Source of the DNA: Borrelia hermsii DAH
GTDB taxonomy: Bacteria; Spirochaetota; Spirochaetia; Borreliales; Borreliaceae
NCBI RefSeq assembly: GCF_023035675.1
Contig: NZ_CP073136.1
Coordinates: forward strand, 863,977-927,976
Direction of reading: 5' to 3'
DNA length: 64,000 bases
Shown: positions 49,401-58,402 of the stretch, piece after piece
How the letters are laid out: the number at the start of each line of letters is the position of its first letter
How positions within the stretch are numbered: the stretch's first letter is position 1
The notes under the pieces: model-generated
Database searches by the model: none
Seen by the model: the letters and a program-made list of their open reading frames with translations, nothing else
What the model was told of the DNA's origin: nothing
Made by a program: the position numbers and the translations under genes

Positions 49401-49991
49401 TCACCTTTTATGGAAGCCAAGATCAGCAATATTATTGTCTCCTGATATCAATGATATTTGTCCTCCTTTTTCTTCAAAAACATGTCTTAATTTGGTCACA
49501 TCTTGAATTAATTTAATAGTATTTTTGTTTAATTTTTTATTGTAAAATCCTTTGGACCAATAATCAATTACGAGTTTGCTATCTCCAAATATGCTTTTTG
49601 TGTCTTCTTGTAATGCTATTTTGAGTGCAATATATAATCCCAAAAGTTCGCCATAATTGTTGCTAATTCCGTCAAAGTCTTTGACATAGTAATTATTGTA
49701 ATCATTAATTAGACTTTGGTCTATTATCTTGTTTAGTATAGATATTCCCTTTTCATTAACAACTCTAATTTCTACTCCTTTGCCCCTTCCAGTTCCAGAG
49801 TCGAAGTATATTCCCGTTGGGTAGATATCCGCCTTTCCATTTCTTGAGAGCCAATTTTTTGCTTCTTCTCTTGTTTTAAAGCTTTTTATTTTATTGTTTT
49901 GTCCTATGATTTTATTTTTGCATTCTTCCCAAGATGTAAAGATAAATTTTTCATTTTTATTGTTTAGTATGCATGCATAGTATTTTTTCAT
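49401..49991 (-). CDS. RNase H1 with N-terminal viroplasmin-type domain
   Basis: The protein has 196 residues. Residues 1-50 (YYACILNNKNEKFIFTSWEECKNKI, then KIKSFKTREEAKNWL) form the RNase H1 hybrid-binding (caulimovirus viroplasmin) domain. The catalytic domain begins at about 60, with acidic residues in IYFDSGTGRGKG, NNYGELLGLYIAL, IFGDSKLVIDYWSKG and SGDNNIADLGFHK. These correspond to the D-E-D-D site. It degrades RNA in RNA-DNA hybrids. The spacing to the adjacent leftward gene is 6 bases, so the two are co-transcribed. Confidence 0.9.
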   Translation of the reverse strand: MKKYYACILNNKNEKFIFTSWEECKNKIIGQNNKIKSFKTREEAKNWLSRNGKADIYPTGIYFDSGTGRGKGVEIRVVNEKGISILNKIIDQSLINDYNNYYVKDFDGISNNYGELLGLYIALKIALQEDTKSIFGDSKLVIDYWSKGFYNKKLNKNTIKLIQDVTKLRHVFEEKGGQISLISGDNNIADLGFHKR

Positions 49992-49997
49992 GTTGAA

Positions 49998-51563
49998 TTA
50001 ACTCCCTAAGCACCACGCATTAATTATATTGCAAGGTCTGCCAAATCTTTTTTCGTTTGAGCTTTTTATTTCTATTGAATCTTTTATTTCTCTATTATAC
50101 CCGATAAATTTTTCTCTAAGAGTTGGTTTAATAACTCTTTTTGGTAACATGCTGGGAAATATTCCTGATATTGTATATGACATATAAAAATCGTAAGCAG
50201 CTGCGTTTATCTCTCCAGGAGTCACTACGCCGGATACTTCATAGTTTCTTGAGACATCAAGACCAGCTATTCTGTATGCCCGATCAACTACTAATGAACA
50301 GTAAGTTTTATGGTGAATCTCTTCAAGATTAATTGAATCACTCCACATGTTAGATGATAACAGAGGCACTATATACCCGAAATTATTGTCAACATATCTG
50401 TTTCTGGCAAAATTTATTGCTTTTTGAATGGTTCTTTTATCTGTTATGGGTGAGAATATTTTTAGTATTCTTGATTGTACATAAGTTGTGAGTTTTTCAT
50501 AGCCTGAGCCTTGAACAGATGCTGTGTCAAATTTGATTTGATTACTTGTGATGACTGATTTTATATCGAAACTGTCTTCTCCTTTAAATACAATTTTTTT
50601 TGTATTGTCATATTTTTCAGCATCAAATATTCCTGTGTGTTGCCAAAAATAGAAAAAGTCAATCCAATCTATTTTTGGTTTTATTAATAGTATGTCTCCA
50701 TGTGATAAGATGGATCTTAGTTTTTGCGGTGTTATTTCTATTCCTGTTTCTGGATCTATGATATTGGGAATTAAGCTGTAGTTATTTTTTGAATAATATA
50801 AATCATTGTATTCATCAGCAATTGTTTGTTTTTGTAGTATTTCTGTTATTTTGTTATTTTCAATTTGTAGATGAAGCATGAATTTTTTGAAGTATTGTTT
50901 ATTTTTAATTTTTAATAATTGATTTGCTATTATGTGAGGAGATATGTATTCTATTCCGTTTATTATATCTTTATTGATAGCATGATTGGTTATGCTTTCT
51001 TGGGGGAAAAAAGAATTAGTGTTTTCAAAAGGTATATATCCCATATTTTTTTCATAAAATATTTGTTCTAATGATGCTAAGATTTCTTTTTCTAAATGCA
51101 TTTGTGATTCTGATAACTCTGTAAAACTTTTATTAACCGAATTTGGTTGAATTTTATCAGATTTTTTTCTAAAACTTGTATCAACTTTAATGATTAAATA
51201 TCCATTTACATTGCTTTGTTCAAGAAATTTGTGCCATTCTTGTAAATCGTTTAGATGATTTTGATAAGCTAATAGATAGTTTTTTATTTCTTCTATTTTT
51301 TGAGGGCTTATTTTTAAATCTATTGCTAGTGTTTTTAATAAATGGGGAGATCCTGTGTGTTCTAATATTGTGTTTATTAGATGTGAGGGTATGTGATATT
51401 TGATATATGTCATATTGGTTACGAGGGCATGATTGGGTGGATAATGATGGGTTAAAAAAATAGTATTGGAACCGTTACTTTTGTGATCGCTCTTACCAAA
51501 TAAAGAGCAGGAACATATTAGGTAGAAGCCTATTAGATTAAATATATGTGCAAGATGTTGCAT
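49998..51563 (-). CDS. YiiX-like (permuted papain-fold) envelope protein
   Basis: The 521-residue protein has an N-terminal hydrophobic segment (FNLIGFYLICSCSLFG) that may be a lipoprotein signal. The first roughly 280 residues are helical and unfamiliar. From about 285, ILSHGDILLIKPKIDWIDFFYFWQHTGIFD has the GDI...HTG pattern of YiiX/YebB-type NlpC/P60 relatives. KTYCSLVVDRAYRIAGLDV carries a candidate catalytic Cys near residue 425. Such enzymes usually cut lipid or peptide linkages in the envelope. The assignment rests on these two blocks. It is the promoter-proximal gene of the leftward pair with RNase H. Confidence 0.7.
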   Translation of the reverse strand: MQHLAHIFNLIGFYLICSCSLFGKSDHKSNGSNTIFLTHHYPPNHALVTNMTYIKYHIPSHLINTILEHTGSPHLLKTLAIDLKISPQKIEEIKNYLLAYQNHLNDLQEWHKFLEQSNVNGYLIIKVDTSFRKKSDKIQPNSVNKSFTELSESQMHLEKEILASLEQIFYEKNMGYIPFENTNSFFPQESITNHAINKDIINGIEYISPHIIANQLLKIKNKQYFKKFMLHLQIENNKITEILQKQTIADEYNDLYYSKNNYSLIPNIIDPETGIEITPQKLRSILSHGDILLIKPKIDWIDFFYFWQHTGIFDAEKYDNTKKIVFKGEDSFDIKSVITSNQIKFDTASVQGSGYEKLTTYVQSRILKIFSPITDKRTIQKAINFARNRYVDNNFGYIVPLLSSNMWSDSINLEEIHHKTYCSLVVDRAYRIAGLDVSRNYEVSGVVTPGEINAAAYDFYMSYTISGIFPSMLPKRVIKPTLREKFIGYNREIKDSIEIKSSNEKRFGRPCNIINAWCLGS

Positions 51564-51685
51564 GTCAATATTTTATCATACTTATAATGCTCTTATGTTC
51601 GTTTGTTTTTATAGGTTTTAATTATGTTGATTTTTTGTCATTTAAGTTTTAGTATATTAATTGAATATGAATTAAATTAGAATTT

Positions 51686-51709
51686 AACTAAATTTGAAAC
51701 TAAATTTGA
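51686..51709 (+). repeat. two tandem 12-bp repeats upstream of arcA
   Basis: The word AACTAAATTTGA occurs twice without spacing (51686-51697 and 51698-51709), 41 bases before the arcA ATG. A possible -35 TTGATT (51627-51632) and a -10 TAGTAT 17 bases downstream (51650-51655) lie upstream, so the repeat would fall in the leader. A regulatory role is inference. Confidence 0.6.
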
Positions 51710-51750
51710 AATTTTTTAAACTTTTTTATAAAAAAAAGGGGGTGTTTGTT

Positions 51751-52980
51751 ATGCAGTATTTAAAACCAATAAATGTATTTTCAGAAATAGGTCGTTTAAA
51801 AAAAGTGTTGCTACATAGGCCAGGGGAAGAATTGGAAAATCTGACCCCGTCAATAATGAAAAGGTTGTTGTTCGATGATATTCCTTATCTTGAGGTGGCA
51901 ATACAAGAACACGATGCTTTTGCAGATATTTTAAGAAGTAATGGAGTTGAGGTTGTTTATATTGAGGATTTAATTAGTGAAACTATTGCTAAATGCGATA
52001 GTGTTAAAGAAAAATTTATATCTCAATTTATTCTTGAAGCAGGGATTAGGACCGAAAATAAGACTAAAGCTTTGAAAGATTATTTTTATAATATGTCTAT
52101 TAAGGACATGATTTCAAAGATGATAGCTGGGGTTACAAGGGATGATCTTAAAAATTATAAATCTGATTCTCTAAACTATTTAGTAAATAGTGAATATCCT
52201 TTAATTGTTGATCCTATGCCCAATATACTCTTTACAAGGGATCCTTTTGCGAGTGTGGGTAATGGTGTAACAATAAATAGGATGCAAACTAAGACTAGAC
52301 GTAGGGAAACAATATTTGCAGAATATATTTTTAAATATCATCCTATTTACAAAGACAATGTTCCCATATGGTATACTAGAGATGAAGATACTACGCTGGA
52401 AGGTGGAGATGAATTAGTTTTAAGTCGGGATGTTTTAGCAATTGGTGTTTCTGAGAGAACTGAGGCCGAATCTGTTGAAAAAATAGCTCGCAAACTTTTT
52501 GAACAAAAAACATCTTTTGGTACTATTTTAGCTTTTCAAATTCCACAAAGTAGGGCTTATATGCATCTAGATACGGTTTTTACTCAAATAGATCATACTA
52601 CTTTTACAAGTTTTACCAGTGACGATATGAAATTTACAATTTATGCTTTAACTTATGATTTGGCTTCTGGGAGTATTAAAGTTAAAAGCGAAAAAGCTAA
52701 ACTGGAGGATATTTTAGGCTTCTACCTTGGATGTAAGATTAGTATAATAAGATGTGCTGGAGGGGATTTGATTCACGGCGCGAGAGAACAGTGGAATGAT
52801 GGTGCTAACACTTTAGCAATAGCGCCTGGAGAAGTAATAGTTTATTCTAGAAATCATGTAACTAATAAATTACTTGAAGAATTTGGAATTAAAGTTTATA
52901 GAATGCCTTCTAGTGAGCTTTCACGAGGAAGAGGAGGGCCAAGATGTATGTCCATGCCTTTAATAAGGGAAGATATTTAG
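51751..52980 (+). CDS. arcA: arginine deiminase
   Basis: The 409-residue enzyme hydrolyses arginine to citrulline and ammonia. I set the start at [18 protein letters not shown], which has GGGGGTG seven bases upstream; a longer frame upstream lacks this. Catalytic features are [34 protein letters not shown] with the His-Asp, and the nucleophilic Cys in [12 protein letters not shown] near the C-terminus. It is the first gene of the arcA-arcB-arcD-arcC operon. Ornithine made downstream is the diamino acid of Borrelia peptidoglycan, so the pathway may serve wall synthesis as well as ATP and pH balance. Confidence 0.98.
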   Translation: MQYLKPINVFSEIGRLKKVLLHRPGEELENLTPSIMKRLLFDDIPYLEVAIQEHDAFADILRSNGVEVVYIEDLISETIAKCDSVKEKFISQFILEAGIRTENKTKALKDYFYNMSIKDMISKMIAGVTRDDLKNYKSDSLNYLVNSEYPLIVDPMPNILFTRDPFASVGNGVTINRMQTKTRRRETIFAEYIFKYHPIYKDNVPIWYTRDEDTTLEGGDELVLSRDVLAIGVSERTEAESVEKIARKLFEQKTSFGTILAFQIPQSRAYMHLDTVFTQIDHTTFTSFTSDDMKFTIYALTYDLASGSIKVKSEKAKLEDILGFYLGCKISIIRCAGGDLIHGAREQWNDGANTLAIAPGEVIVYSRNHVTNKLLEEFGIKVYRMPSSELSRGRGGPRCMSMPLIREDI

Positions 52981-52999
52981 TTTAACGGAGGATATATTT

Positions 53000-53995
53000 A
53001 TGTATAATTTACAAGACGATTTACGAAACAAAAGTTTTTTAAGGCTTTTAGATTTTACCCAAAAGGATATTAGATATTTACTTGATTTGTCTTATAGCTT
53101 AAAAAAAGCTAAGTATTCAGGAATCGAAGAACAAAAACTTAAGGGAAAAAATATAGTTATAATTTTTGAGAAGGATTCAACAAGAACAAGATGTTCGTTT
53201 GAGGTTGCTGCTTATGATCAAGGAGCTCATGTTACTTATTTGGGACCAACGGGTAATCAGATAGGTAAGAAGGAATCAATAGCTGATACTGCAAGGGTAT
53301 TAGGAAGAATGTATGATGCTATTGAATTTAGAGGATTTTCTCAAGAAGCAGTTGAGGATTTGGCTAAGTATTCTAATGTTCCTGTTTATAATGGATTAAC
53401 AGATGTTGCTCATCCAACACAAGTACTTGCTGATTTTATGACTATTGAAGAGCATAAGGGATGTTTGGCAAATTTGAAGATGGTATTTTGTGGAGATGGT
53501 AGAAATAATGTTGCTAATTCTTTAATGGAAGGATGTGCTATTATGGGCATGGATTTTAGAATATTTGCTCCAAGAGAACTTTTCCCAGACCCAGAATTGG
53601 TAACCAAGGCAAGAGCGATAGCTGATAAGAGTGGAGGCAGTATTACTATTTCTAGTTCTATTGAGGAAACAGTTAGGGATGCTGATGTGATTTATACTGA
53701 TGTTTGGGTATCCATGGGTGAGACTAATTGGGATGAAAGAATCAAACTGTTAAGACCATATCAAGTTAATAGTAAACTTATGAAATTGGCAAAGGAGGAT
53801 GCAATATTTATGCATTGTTTACCGGCTTTTCATGATTTAAATACGGCGCTTGGTAAGGAAATATTTGATAAGTATGGGCTTGAAGGTGTTGAGGTTACAC
53901 ATGATGTTTTTGAAAGTGATCGATCTGTTGTATTTGATGAGGCTGAGAATAGATTGCACACTATTAAGGCTGTAATGGTTGGGACTTTGGGATAA
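53000..53995 (+). CDS. arcB: ornithine carbamoyltransferase (catabolic)
   Basis: The 331-residue enzyme is preceded by a GGAGG site. The carbamoyl-phosphate loop is [16 protein letters not shown], followed by [20 protein letters not shown] and [10 protein letters not shown] with the ornithine-binding Cys. In the arc operon it runs toward phosphorolysis of citrulline, giving ornithine and carbamoyl phosphate for ArcC. The length is normal and it lies 19 bases after arcA. Confidence 0.98.
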   Translation: MYNLQDDLRNKSFLRLLDFTQKDIRYLLDLSYSLKKAKYSGIEEQKLKGKNIVIIFEKDSTRTRCSFEVAAYDQGAHVTYLGPTGNQIGKKESIADTARVLGRMYDAIEFRGFSQEAVEDLAKYSNVPVYNGLTDVAHPTQVLADFMTIEEHKGCLANLKMVFCGDGRNNVANSLMEGCAIMGMDFRIFAPRELFPDPELVTKARAIADKSGGSITISSSIEETVRDADVIYTDVWVSMGETNWDERIKLLRPYQVNSKLMKLAKEDAIFMHCLPAFHDLNTALGKEIFDKYGLEGVEVTHDVFESDRSVVFDEAENRLHTIKAVMVGTLG

Positions 53996-54044
53996 TTAGT
54001 TATAAATTTTAGATTGAGAAAATGAAGGATGGACTAGGAGAGAT

Positions 54045-55463
54045 ATGATGGTTAAGAAGAATAAAATGCCAAGTAGTTTTACAATAATATTTTCTTTAGT
54101 AGTGTTTATGACCATATTGACTTATGTAATTCCTGCTGGTGAATTTTCTAAAGAGATGAGAGAAGTTAATGGGAATTTACGAGAAGTTGTTGTGGCTGGA
54201 ACTTATCATGTAGTAGAAAGACCTTCTCGGGGGTTTTTAGATGGTATTTTTACTGTTTTAACAGCAATGGCTAAAGGGATGGAGCATGCTGTTGAGGTTA
54301 TTGTATTTGTTTTAATTGTTGGTGGAGCTTATGGTGTAATTTTAGGAACCGGTGCGGTTGATGCAGGGATAGCTGCAGCAATTAAGAAAATGGGAAATAA
54401 GGATAAACTTTTGATACCATTAATGATGTTTATTTTCTCCATAGGAGGAACTACAACAGGTATGTATGAAGAGACACTTCCATTTTATCTTATTATGATT
54501 CCACTAGTAATAGCCTTAGGATATGATAGTGTTGTGGCTGTTGCAATTATTGGATTGGGTGCTGGTGTGGGAACTATGGCATCTACTATTAATCCATTTT
54601 CTACGGGGATAGCAGCAGCGATAGCTGGCATTGAAATAAAGGAAGGTTTTTATTTTCGTCTTATTTTATATATAGTTTCTATGTTTGTAGCTATAGTGTA
54701 TGTATTGATATATGCGATTAGGGTTAAGGATGATCCTAAGAGATCTATAGTGTATGGGCAAAGGGAAGAACATTATAATGTATTTGTTAAAGGTAGGATG
54801 GGAGATAAGGGCGATAGTATGCCGGAATTTACGAATAGGCGAAAGATAGTGTTGCTGTTATATGGAGTAATGCTTGTATTTTTAATATATAGTATTTTGG
54901 AGCTTGGTTGGTGGATGCAAGAGATGACTATGTTATATCTTGGTACAGCAATGTTGTCAGCGTTTATATGTAAGATGAGTGAGTTACAGATGTGGGAAAC
55001 ATTTGTAGAGGGAGCTAAAGATATGATGACAGCAGCGCTTATTATAGGTATGGCTCGGGGTGTGATGATAGTAGCTGATGAGGGAATGATTACAGGGACG
55101 ATGTTAAATGCAGCATCAGAATTTTTGTATGGCGTACCTAAAGGTATGTTCGTAATATTAAACGAGCTTGTACAGATGTGTATAGGGGTTGTTGTGCCCT
55201 CATCATCAGGACATGCAAGTTTAACTATGTCAATGATGGCACCATTGGCTGACTTTTTAGATATGCCAAGGTCGTCAGTTGTATTAGGTATGCAAACAGC
55301 ATCAGGTCTAGTTAATTTATTGACCCCAACCAGTGGAGTTATAATGGCTGTATTGGGTATAGCAAGGATCAGTTATGGTAGTTGGTTTAAATTTGTAATG
55401 CCAATATTTGTGATTGAGTGTGTAATATGTATTTTAGTGATAATGGCAAATGTGTATTTATAA
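54045..55463 (+). CDS. arcD: YfcC/ArcD-type arginine-ornithine transporter
   Basis: The product has 472 residues with about 12 membrane segments. YfcC family features include VIPAGEFSKEMREVNG after the first segment, GGAYGVILGTGAVDAGIAAAI, MYEETLPFYLIMIPLVIALGYDSVVAVAIIGLGAGVGTMASTINPFSTGIAAA, and VVPSSSGHASLTMSMMAPLADFL. Position in the arc operon argues for arginine/ornithine exchange. Two adjacent ATGs (54045 and 54048) follow AGGAG; the second has the better spacing and would shorten the protein by one residue. GC and codon choice rise slightly (more GGG, AGG and GTA) from here through arcC. Confidence 0.92.
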   Translation: MMVKKNKMPSSFTIIFSLVVFMTILTYVIPAGEFSKEMREVNGNLREVVVAGTYHVVERPSRGFLDGIFTVLTAMAKGMEHAVEVIVFVLIVGGAYGVILGTGAVDAGIAAAIKKMGNKDKLLIPLMMFIFSIGGTTTGMYEETLPFYLIMIPLVIALGYDSVVAVAIIGLGAGVGTMASTINPFSTGIAAAIAGIEIKEGFYFRLILYIVSMFVAIVYVLIYAIRVKDDPKRSIVYGQREEHYNVFVKGRMGDKGDSMPEFTNRRKIVLLLYGVMLVFLIYSILELGWWMQEMTMLYLGTAMLSAFICKMSELQMWETFVEGAKDMMTAALIIGMARGVMIVADEGMITGTMLNAASEFLYGVPKGMFVILNELVQMCIGVVVPSSSGHASLTMSMMAPLADFLDMPRSSVVLGMQTASGLVNLLTPTSGVIMAVLGIARISYGSWFKFVMPIFVIECVICILVIMANVYL

Positions 55464-55477
55464 TTTAGGAGATATGT

Positions 55478-56410
55478 ATGAGTAAAAGAATTGTAGTCAG
55501 TCTTGGGGGGAATGCGTTAGAAGGTGGGGAAGGTGCATTTTGTGAGCAGTTAATAAAGATAGAGGGTAGTGTGTGTGAGATAGTAGATCTGATAGAGTAT
55601 GGTTATGAAGTAATTATCACTCATGGTAATGGCCCGCAAGTAGGTAGGATTTTGCTAGAGAATGAGATGTGCCAAGAGACACCATTAGCACCGCTTGATG
55701 TATGTGTTGGTATGAGTCAAGGGATGATAGGGTATTATATTGAGCAAGCACTTAGAAATGAGATGTATAAGCGAGGAATTAGACGGGGAGTAGCAGTAGT
55801 GCTGACGCAAGTTTTGGTAGATAAGGAAGATGAGTGTTTTAGAAAACCTAGCAAACCTATTGGACCATTTTATGATAAGGTAAGGGCAGAGGAGCTTGAG
55901 AATAAGGGGTATACTTTAAAAGAGGATAGTGGGAGAGGATATAGGCGAGTGGTAGCATCACCAAGGCCAATCGAGATTATAGAAATTAAAGAGATAAGTG
56001 AGTTAATGAACAGAGGATGTATAGTTATTGCGTGTGGAGGAGGAGGTATACCTGTTATAAGAGATGAGAAAGGAGTTATTAAAGGAGTAAGTGGAGTCAT
56101 TGATAAGGATTTTGCATCATCTAGATTAGGACAAGATATAGGGGCAGATAAGTTATTGATAATTACTGCTGTTGATCGGGTAGCGTTAAATTTTGGAAGG
56201 AGAGATGAAATTTTACTTGAGAAGGTAGGTATTGTTGATTTAGAGAGATATATAGGAGAAGGACATTTTGCAGCAGGATCTATGTTGCCTAAAATAGAGG
56301 CAAGTATTGAATTTGTAAAGTCCGGAGAAGGTAGGGAGGCAATTATTACATCGCTGGGTAAAGTTATTAAAGGAGTCAATGGGATGGAAGGAACAATGAT
56401 AACTGGATAG
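55478..56410 (+). CDS. arcC: carbamate kinase
   Basis: The 310-residue amino-acid-kinase-fold enzyme makes ATP from carbamoyl phosphate, completing the arginine deiminase pathway. Motifs are SLGGNALEGG, THGNGPQVGRIL, KPIGPFYDK, ACGGGGIPVIRD, GVIDKDFASSRLGQDIGADKLLIITAVDRVALNFG, and GHFAAGSMLPKIEASIEFV. An AGGAG site lies 8 bases upstream. It appears intact. A decayed second copy of its 3' end lies at 63.1-63.35 kb. I do not recall an arcC in B. burgdorferi B31, so this may separate the species from the Lyme group. Confidence 0.97.
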   Translation: MSKRIVVSLGGNALEGGEGAFCEQLIKIEGSVCEIVDLIEYGYEVIITHGNGPQVGRILLENEMCQETPLAPLDVCVGMSQGMIGYYIEQALRNEMYKRGIRRGVAVVLTQVLVDKEDECFRKPSKPIGPFYDKVRAEELENKGYTLKEDSGRGYRRVVASPRPIEIIEIKEISELMNRGCIVIACGGGGIPVIRDEKGVIKGVSGVIDKDFASSRLGQDIGADKLLIITAVDRVALNFGRRDEILLEKVGIVDLERYIGEGHFAAGSMLPKIEASIEFVKSGEGREAIITSLGKVIKGVNGMEGTMITG

Positions 56411-56512
56411 GGAATTATAATAGCTAGATCAATTGAGAAGTACTTGTACTTACGTAGAGAAGATAGACTAGATTAGTAATTGGGATATTGAATTTAATAG
56501 AGGCAAAAGGAA
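56358..56512 (+). repeat. direct repeat A: arcC 3' end plus downstream flank
   Basis: This segment spans the last roughly 50 bases of arcC and about 100 bases beyond. It matches 63300-63466 in the same orientation: ACAATGATAACT, GATAGGGAAT, AATAGCTAGATCAATT, CGTAGAGAAGA, GATTAGTAATTGG and the stretch ending in GCAAAAGG are shared. The two copies differ by point changes and small indels. Confidence 0.8.
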
Positions 56513-56619
56513 AATACCTACTAATAGTAGATGTAAAAGTATATTTGTATTATTTCTTTATGATTGTGCTTATTTGTTAATGCTATCATGTTTTGTTAAG
56601 TGTTAAATGGGGTTTCAAA

Positions 56620-58220
56620 TGAAGAAAGATAGTATTTTAAGTTATATGATTAAAGTTTTTTCTATGTTGGTATATGGGAAACACATATTTATTATATTTT
56701 TTATTATGGTTTTATCATGCAGTAAGGAGAGTCGTAAAGAACTTATGTCATTTAAAATCTGCTTGGGGTGCAGAACCTAAATCAATAGATCCTCAATTTG
56801 CCGAAGATGTGCTCGGATTTAATATCATTGTTCAGATGTTTAGTGGCATAATGGATGTTGATGCACAAACTGGGGGATATAAGGCAGGATTAGCTAAATC
56901 TTGGGACATATCTGCAGATGGACTTGTGTACACATTTCACTTAACGGAAGGGCTGGTTTGGAGCGATGGTGTTAGTATTACAGCTGAGGGAATTAGGAAA
57001 TCTTACCTTAGAATCTTAGATAAAGAAACGTTTGCTCATTTTGTTAGCATGCTTAAGTCCACAATAAAGAATGCGGATGCTTACTTTGAGGGTAAAGGTA
57101 TCCGAAACCGAACTTGGTATTAGAGTTATAGATACCAAGACGCTAGAGATAACTTTGAGTAATCCAAAACCTTATTTCCTTGATATGCTAGTACGCCAAT
57201 CATTTAGACCAGTCCCAGTGCATACTATTGAAAAGTATGGACAAGTCCTGAAAACATGGTTGTCAGTGGTGCGTTTAAATTATATAAAAGAGTGTCAAAT
57301 GATAAACTAGTACTTGTAAAACGATAAGTACTATGATGCTGTTCAGGTTGAACTAGATGAACTATTATTTACTGTATTTTATACAGTAAATAATAGTTCA
57401 TCTTCTTATCGCATGTATGAAAATGATGAAATTGATATGCTTACAGCTGGAGCGATTCCACCTGAAGCAATAAAGGAGATTAAATTTAGAAGCGATTATT
57501 ATACATTTCCTCTTATGGCTCTTTATTACCTGACATTTAACACTACCCTTAAACCGTTAGATAATGTTAAAGTTAGAGAATCCTTAACGCTTGCTATTGA
57601 CAGAAAAACATTAACAAGTAAGGTTGTAGACAATGGGAGCATTGCTACAAGAAAAGTCAGTCCTACTTTTAACATGATCCCCACAGGGCAAAAAAATTAC
57701 TAGCTGAAGCTGGTTATCCTGGTGGTGTGGGTTTCCCTACTCTTAAATTAAAATACAATACAAGCGAAAGCCATAAAAAAATCTGTGAATTTATTCAACA
57801 TCAGTGGCCAAAGGTTTTAAATATTAATGTGGAACTTGAATAATGAAGAATGGACAACCTACTTAGCAAGTAAAGGAATCGGAAAGTATGAGATTGCAAG
57901 AGCCAGTTGGGGAGGACATTATGCAGATTCATTAGCTTTTTTGAGTTTTTTTCAAAAAGAGTTTTCACATTTTAGTTCGTATAAATACTTTAATGAAGTA
58001 TATGATAATCTTATTGCTCAATCTGATCTTGAACAAGATCCAATTAAGAGACAAGATATTTTAAGAAAAGCCGAAGAAATAATCATAGAGAAAGACTTCC
58101 CTATTGCTCCAAATATATAGATATGCAGGAAATTATCTATTTAGAAATGATAAATGGACCGGATGGTAACCCAATGCTACAGAAAGATTTGTTTTCTATA
58201 ATCTTAGAAGAATTAAATAA
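56620..58220 (+). pseudogene. oppA: decayed oligopeptide-binding lipoprotein gene (oppA type)
   Basis: The start region is good: a GGGG site, then a leader ending in IMVLSCSKES, a lipoprotein signal. OppA-family sequence continues in shifting frames: GAEPKSIDPQFAEDVLG, SWDISADGLVYTFHL, LGIRVIDTKTLEITLSNPKPYF, ENMVVSGAFKL, ENDEIDMLTAGAIPPEAI, LLAEAGYPGGVGFPTL and ASWGGHYADSLAFL. I count about seven frameshifts (near 56760, 57095, 57240, 57320, 57692, 57838 and 58110) and a TAA nonsense codon at 58167-58169. The reading ends in FVFYNLRRIK. The protein would have been about 530 residues. A perfect palindrome at 57356-57402 sits inside it. It cannot encode a full-length binding protein. Confidence 0.93.
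57356..57402. repeat. perfect inverted repeat, 22-bp arms with 3-base loop
   Basis: The left arm (57356-57377) begins GATGAACTAT and ends TTTACTGTAT. The right arm (57381-57402) is its exact reverse complement, and the loop is TTT. It lies in the middle of the oppA pseudogene and does not break the local frame. As transcribed RNA it would be a very stable hairpin; as DNA it is a substrate of the SbcCD type. Confidence 0.92.
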
Positions 58221-58402
58221 CAAAAACTAGCAATGAGATCCCGTGCCTTATAATTATTTTTTTATTTCTTGATTAAATAGTATAAGCATTGCAATAGGCA
58301 GTATGTTTGCGATGTAATTTAATAGCCAATTTATTGTGTATAAGTAAAATAGTAACTAATTATGGTAATATAGGTTGTGTTTGAGTTTCGTCATAATTTA
58401 TA
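58221..58402. other. intergenic region between convergent oppA pseudogene and phosphoglucomutase
   Basis: This is 182 bases of AT-rich sequence. A T-run follows GCCTTATAATTA near 58240-58270, but I see no convincing stem for a terminator. No gene is supported. Confidence 0.5.

Noticed and set aside
55870..56379. 169-codon open frame antisense to arcC
   Set aside because: arcC has strong motif support across the same bases; the antisense frame is Ser/Pro/Ile-rich low-complexity sequence typical of a shadow frame.
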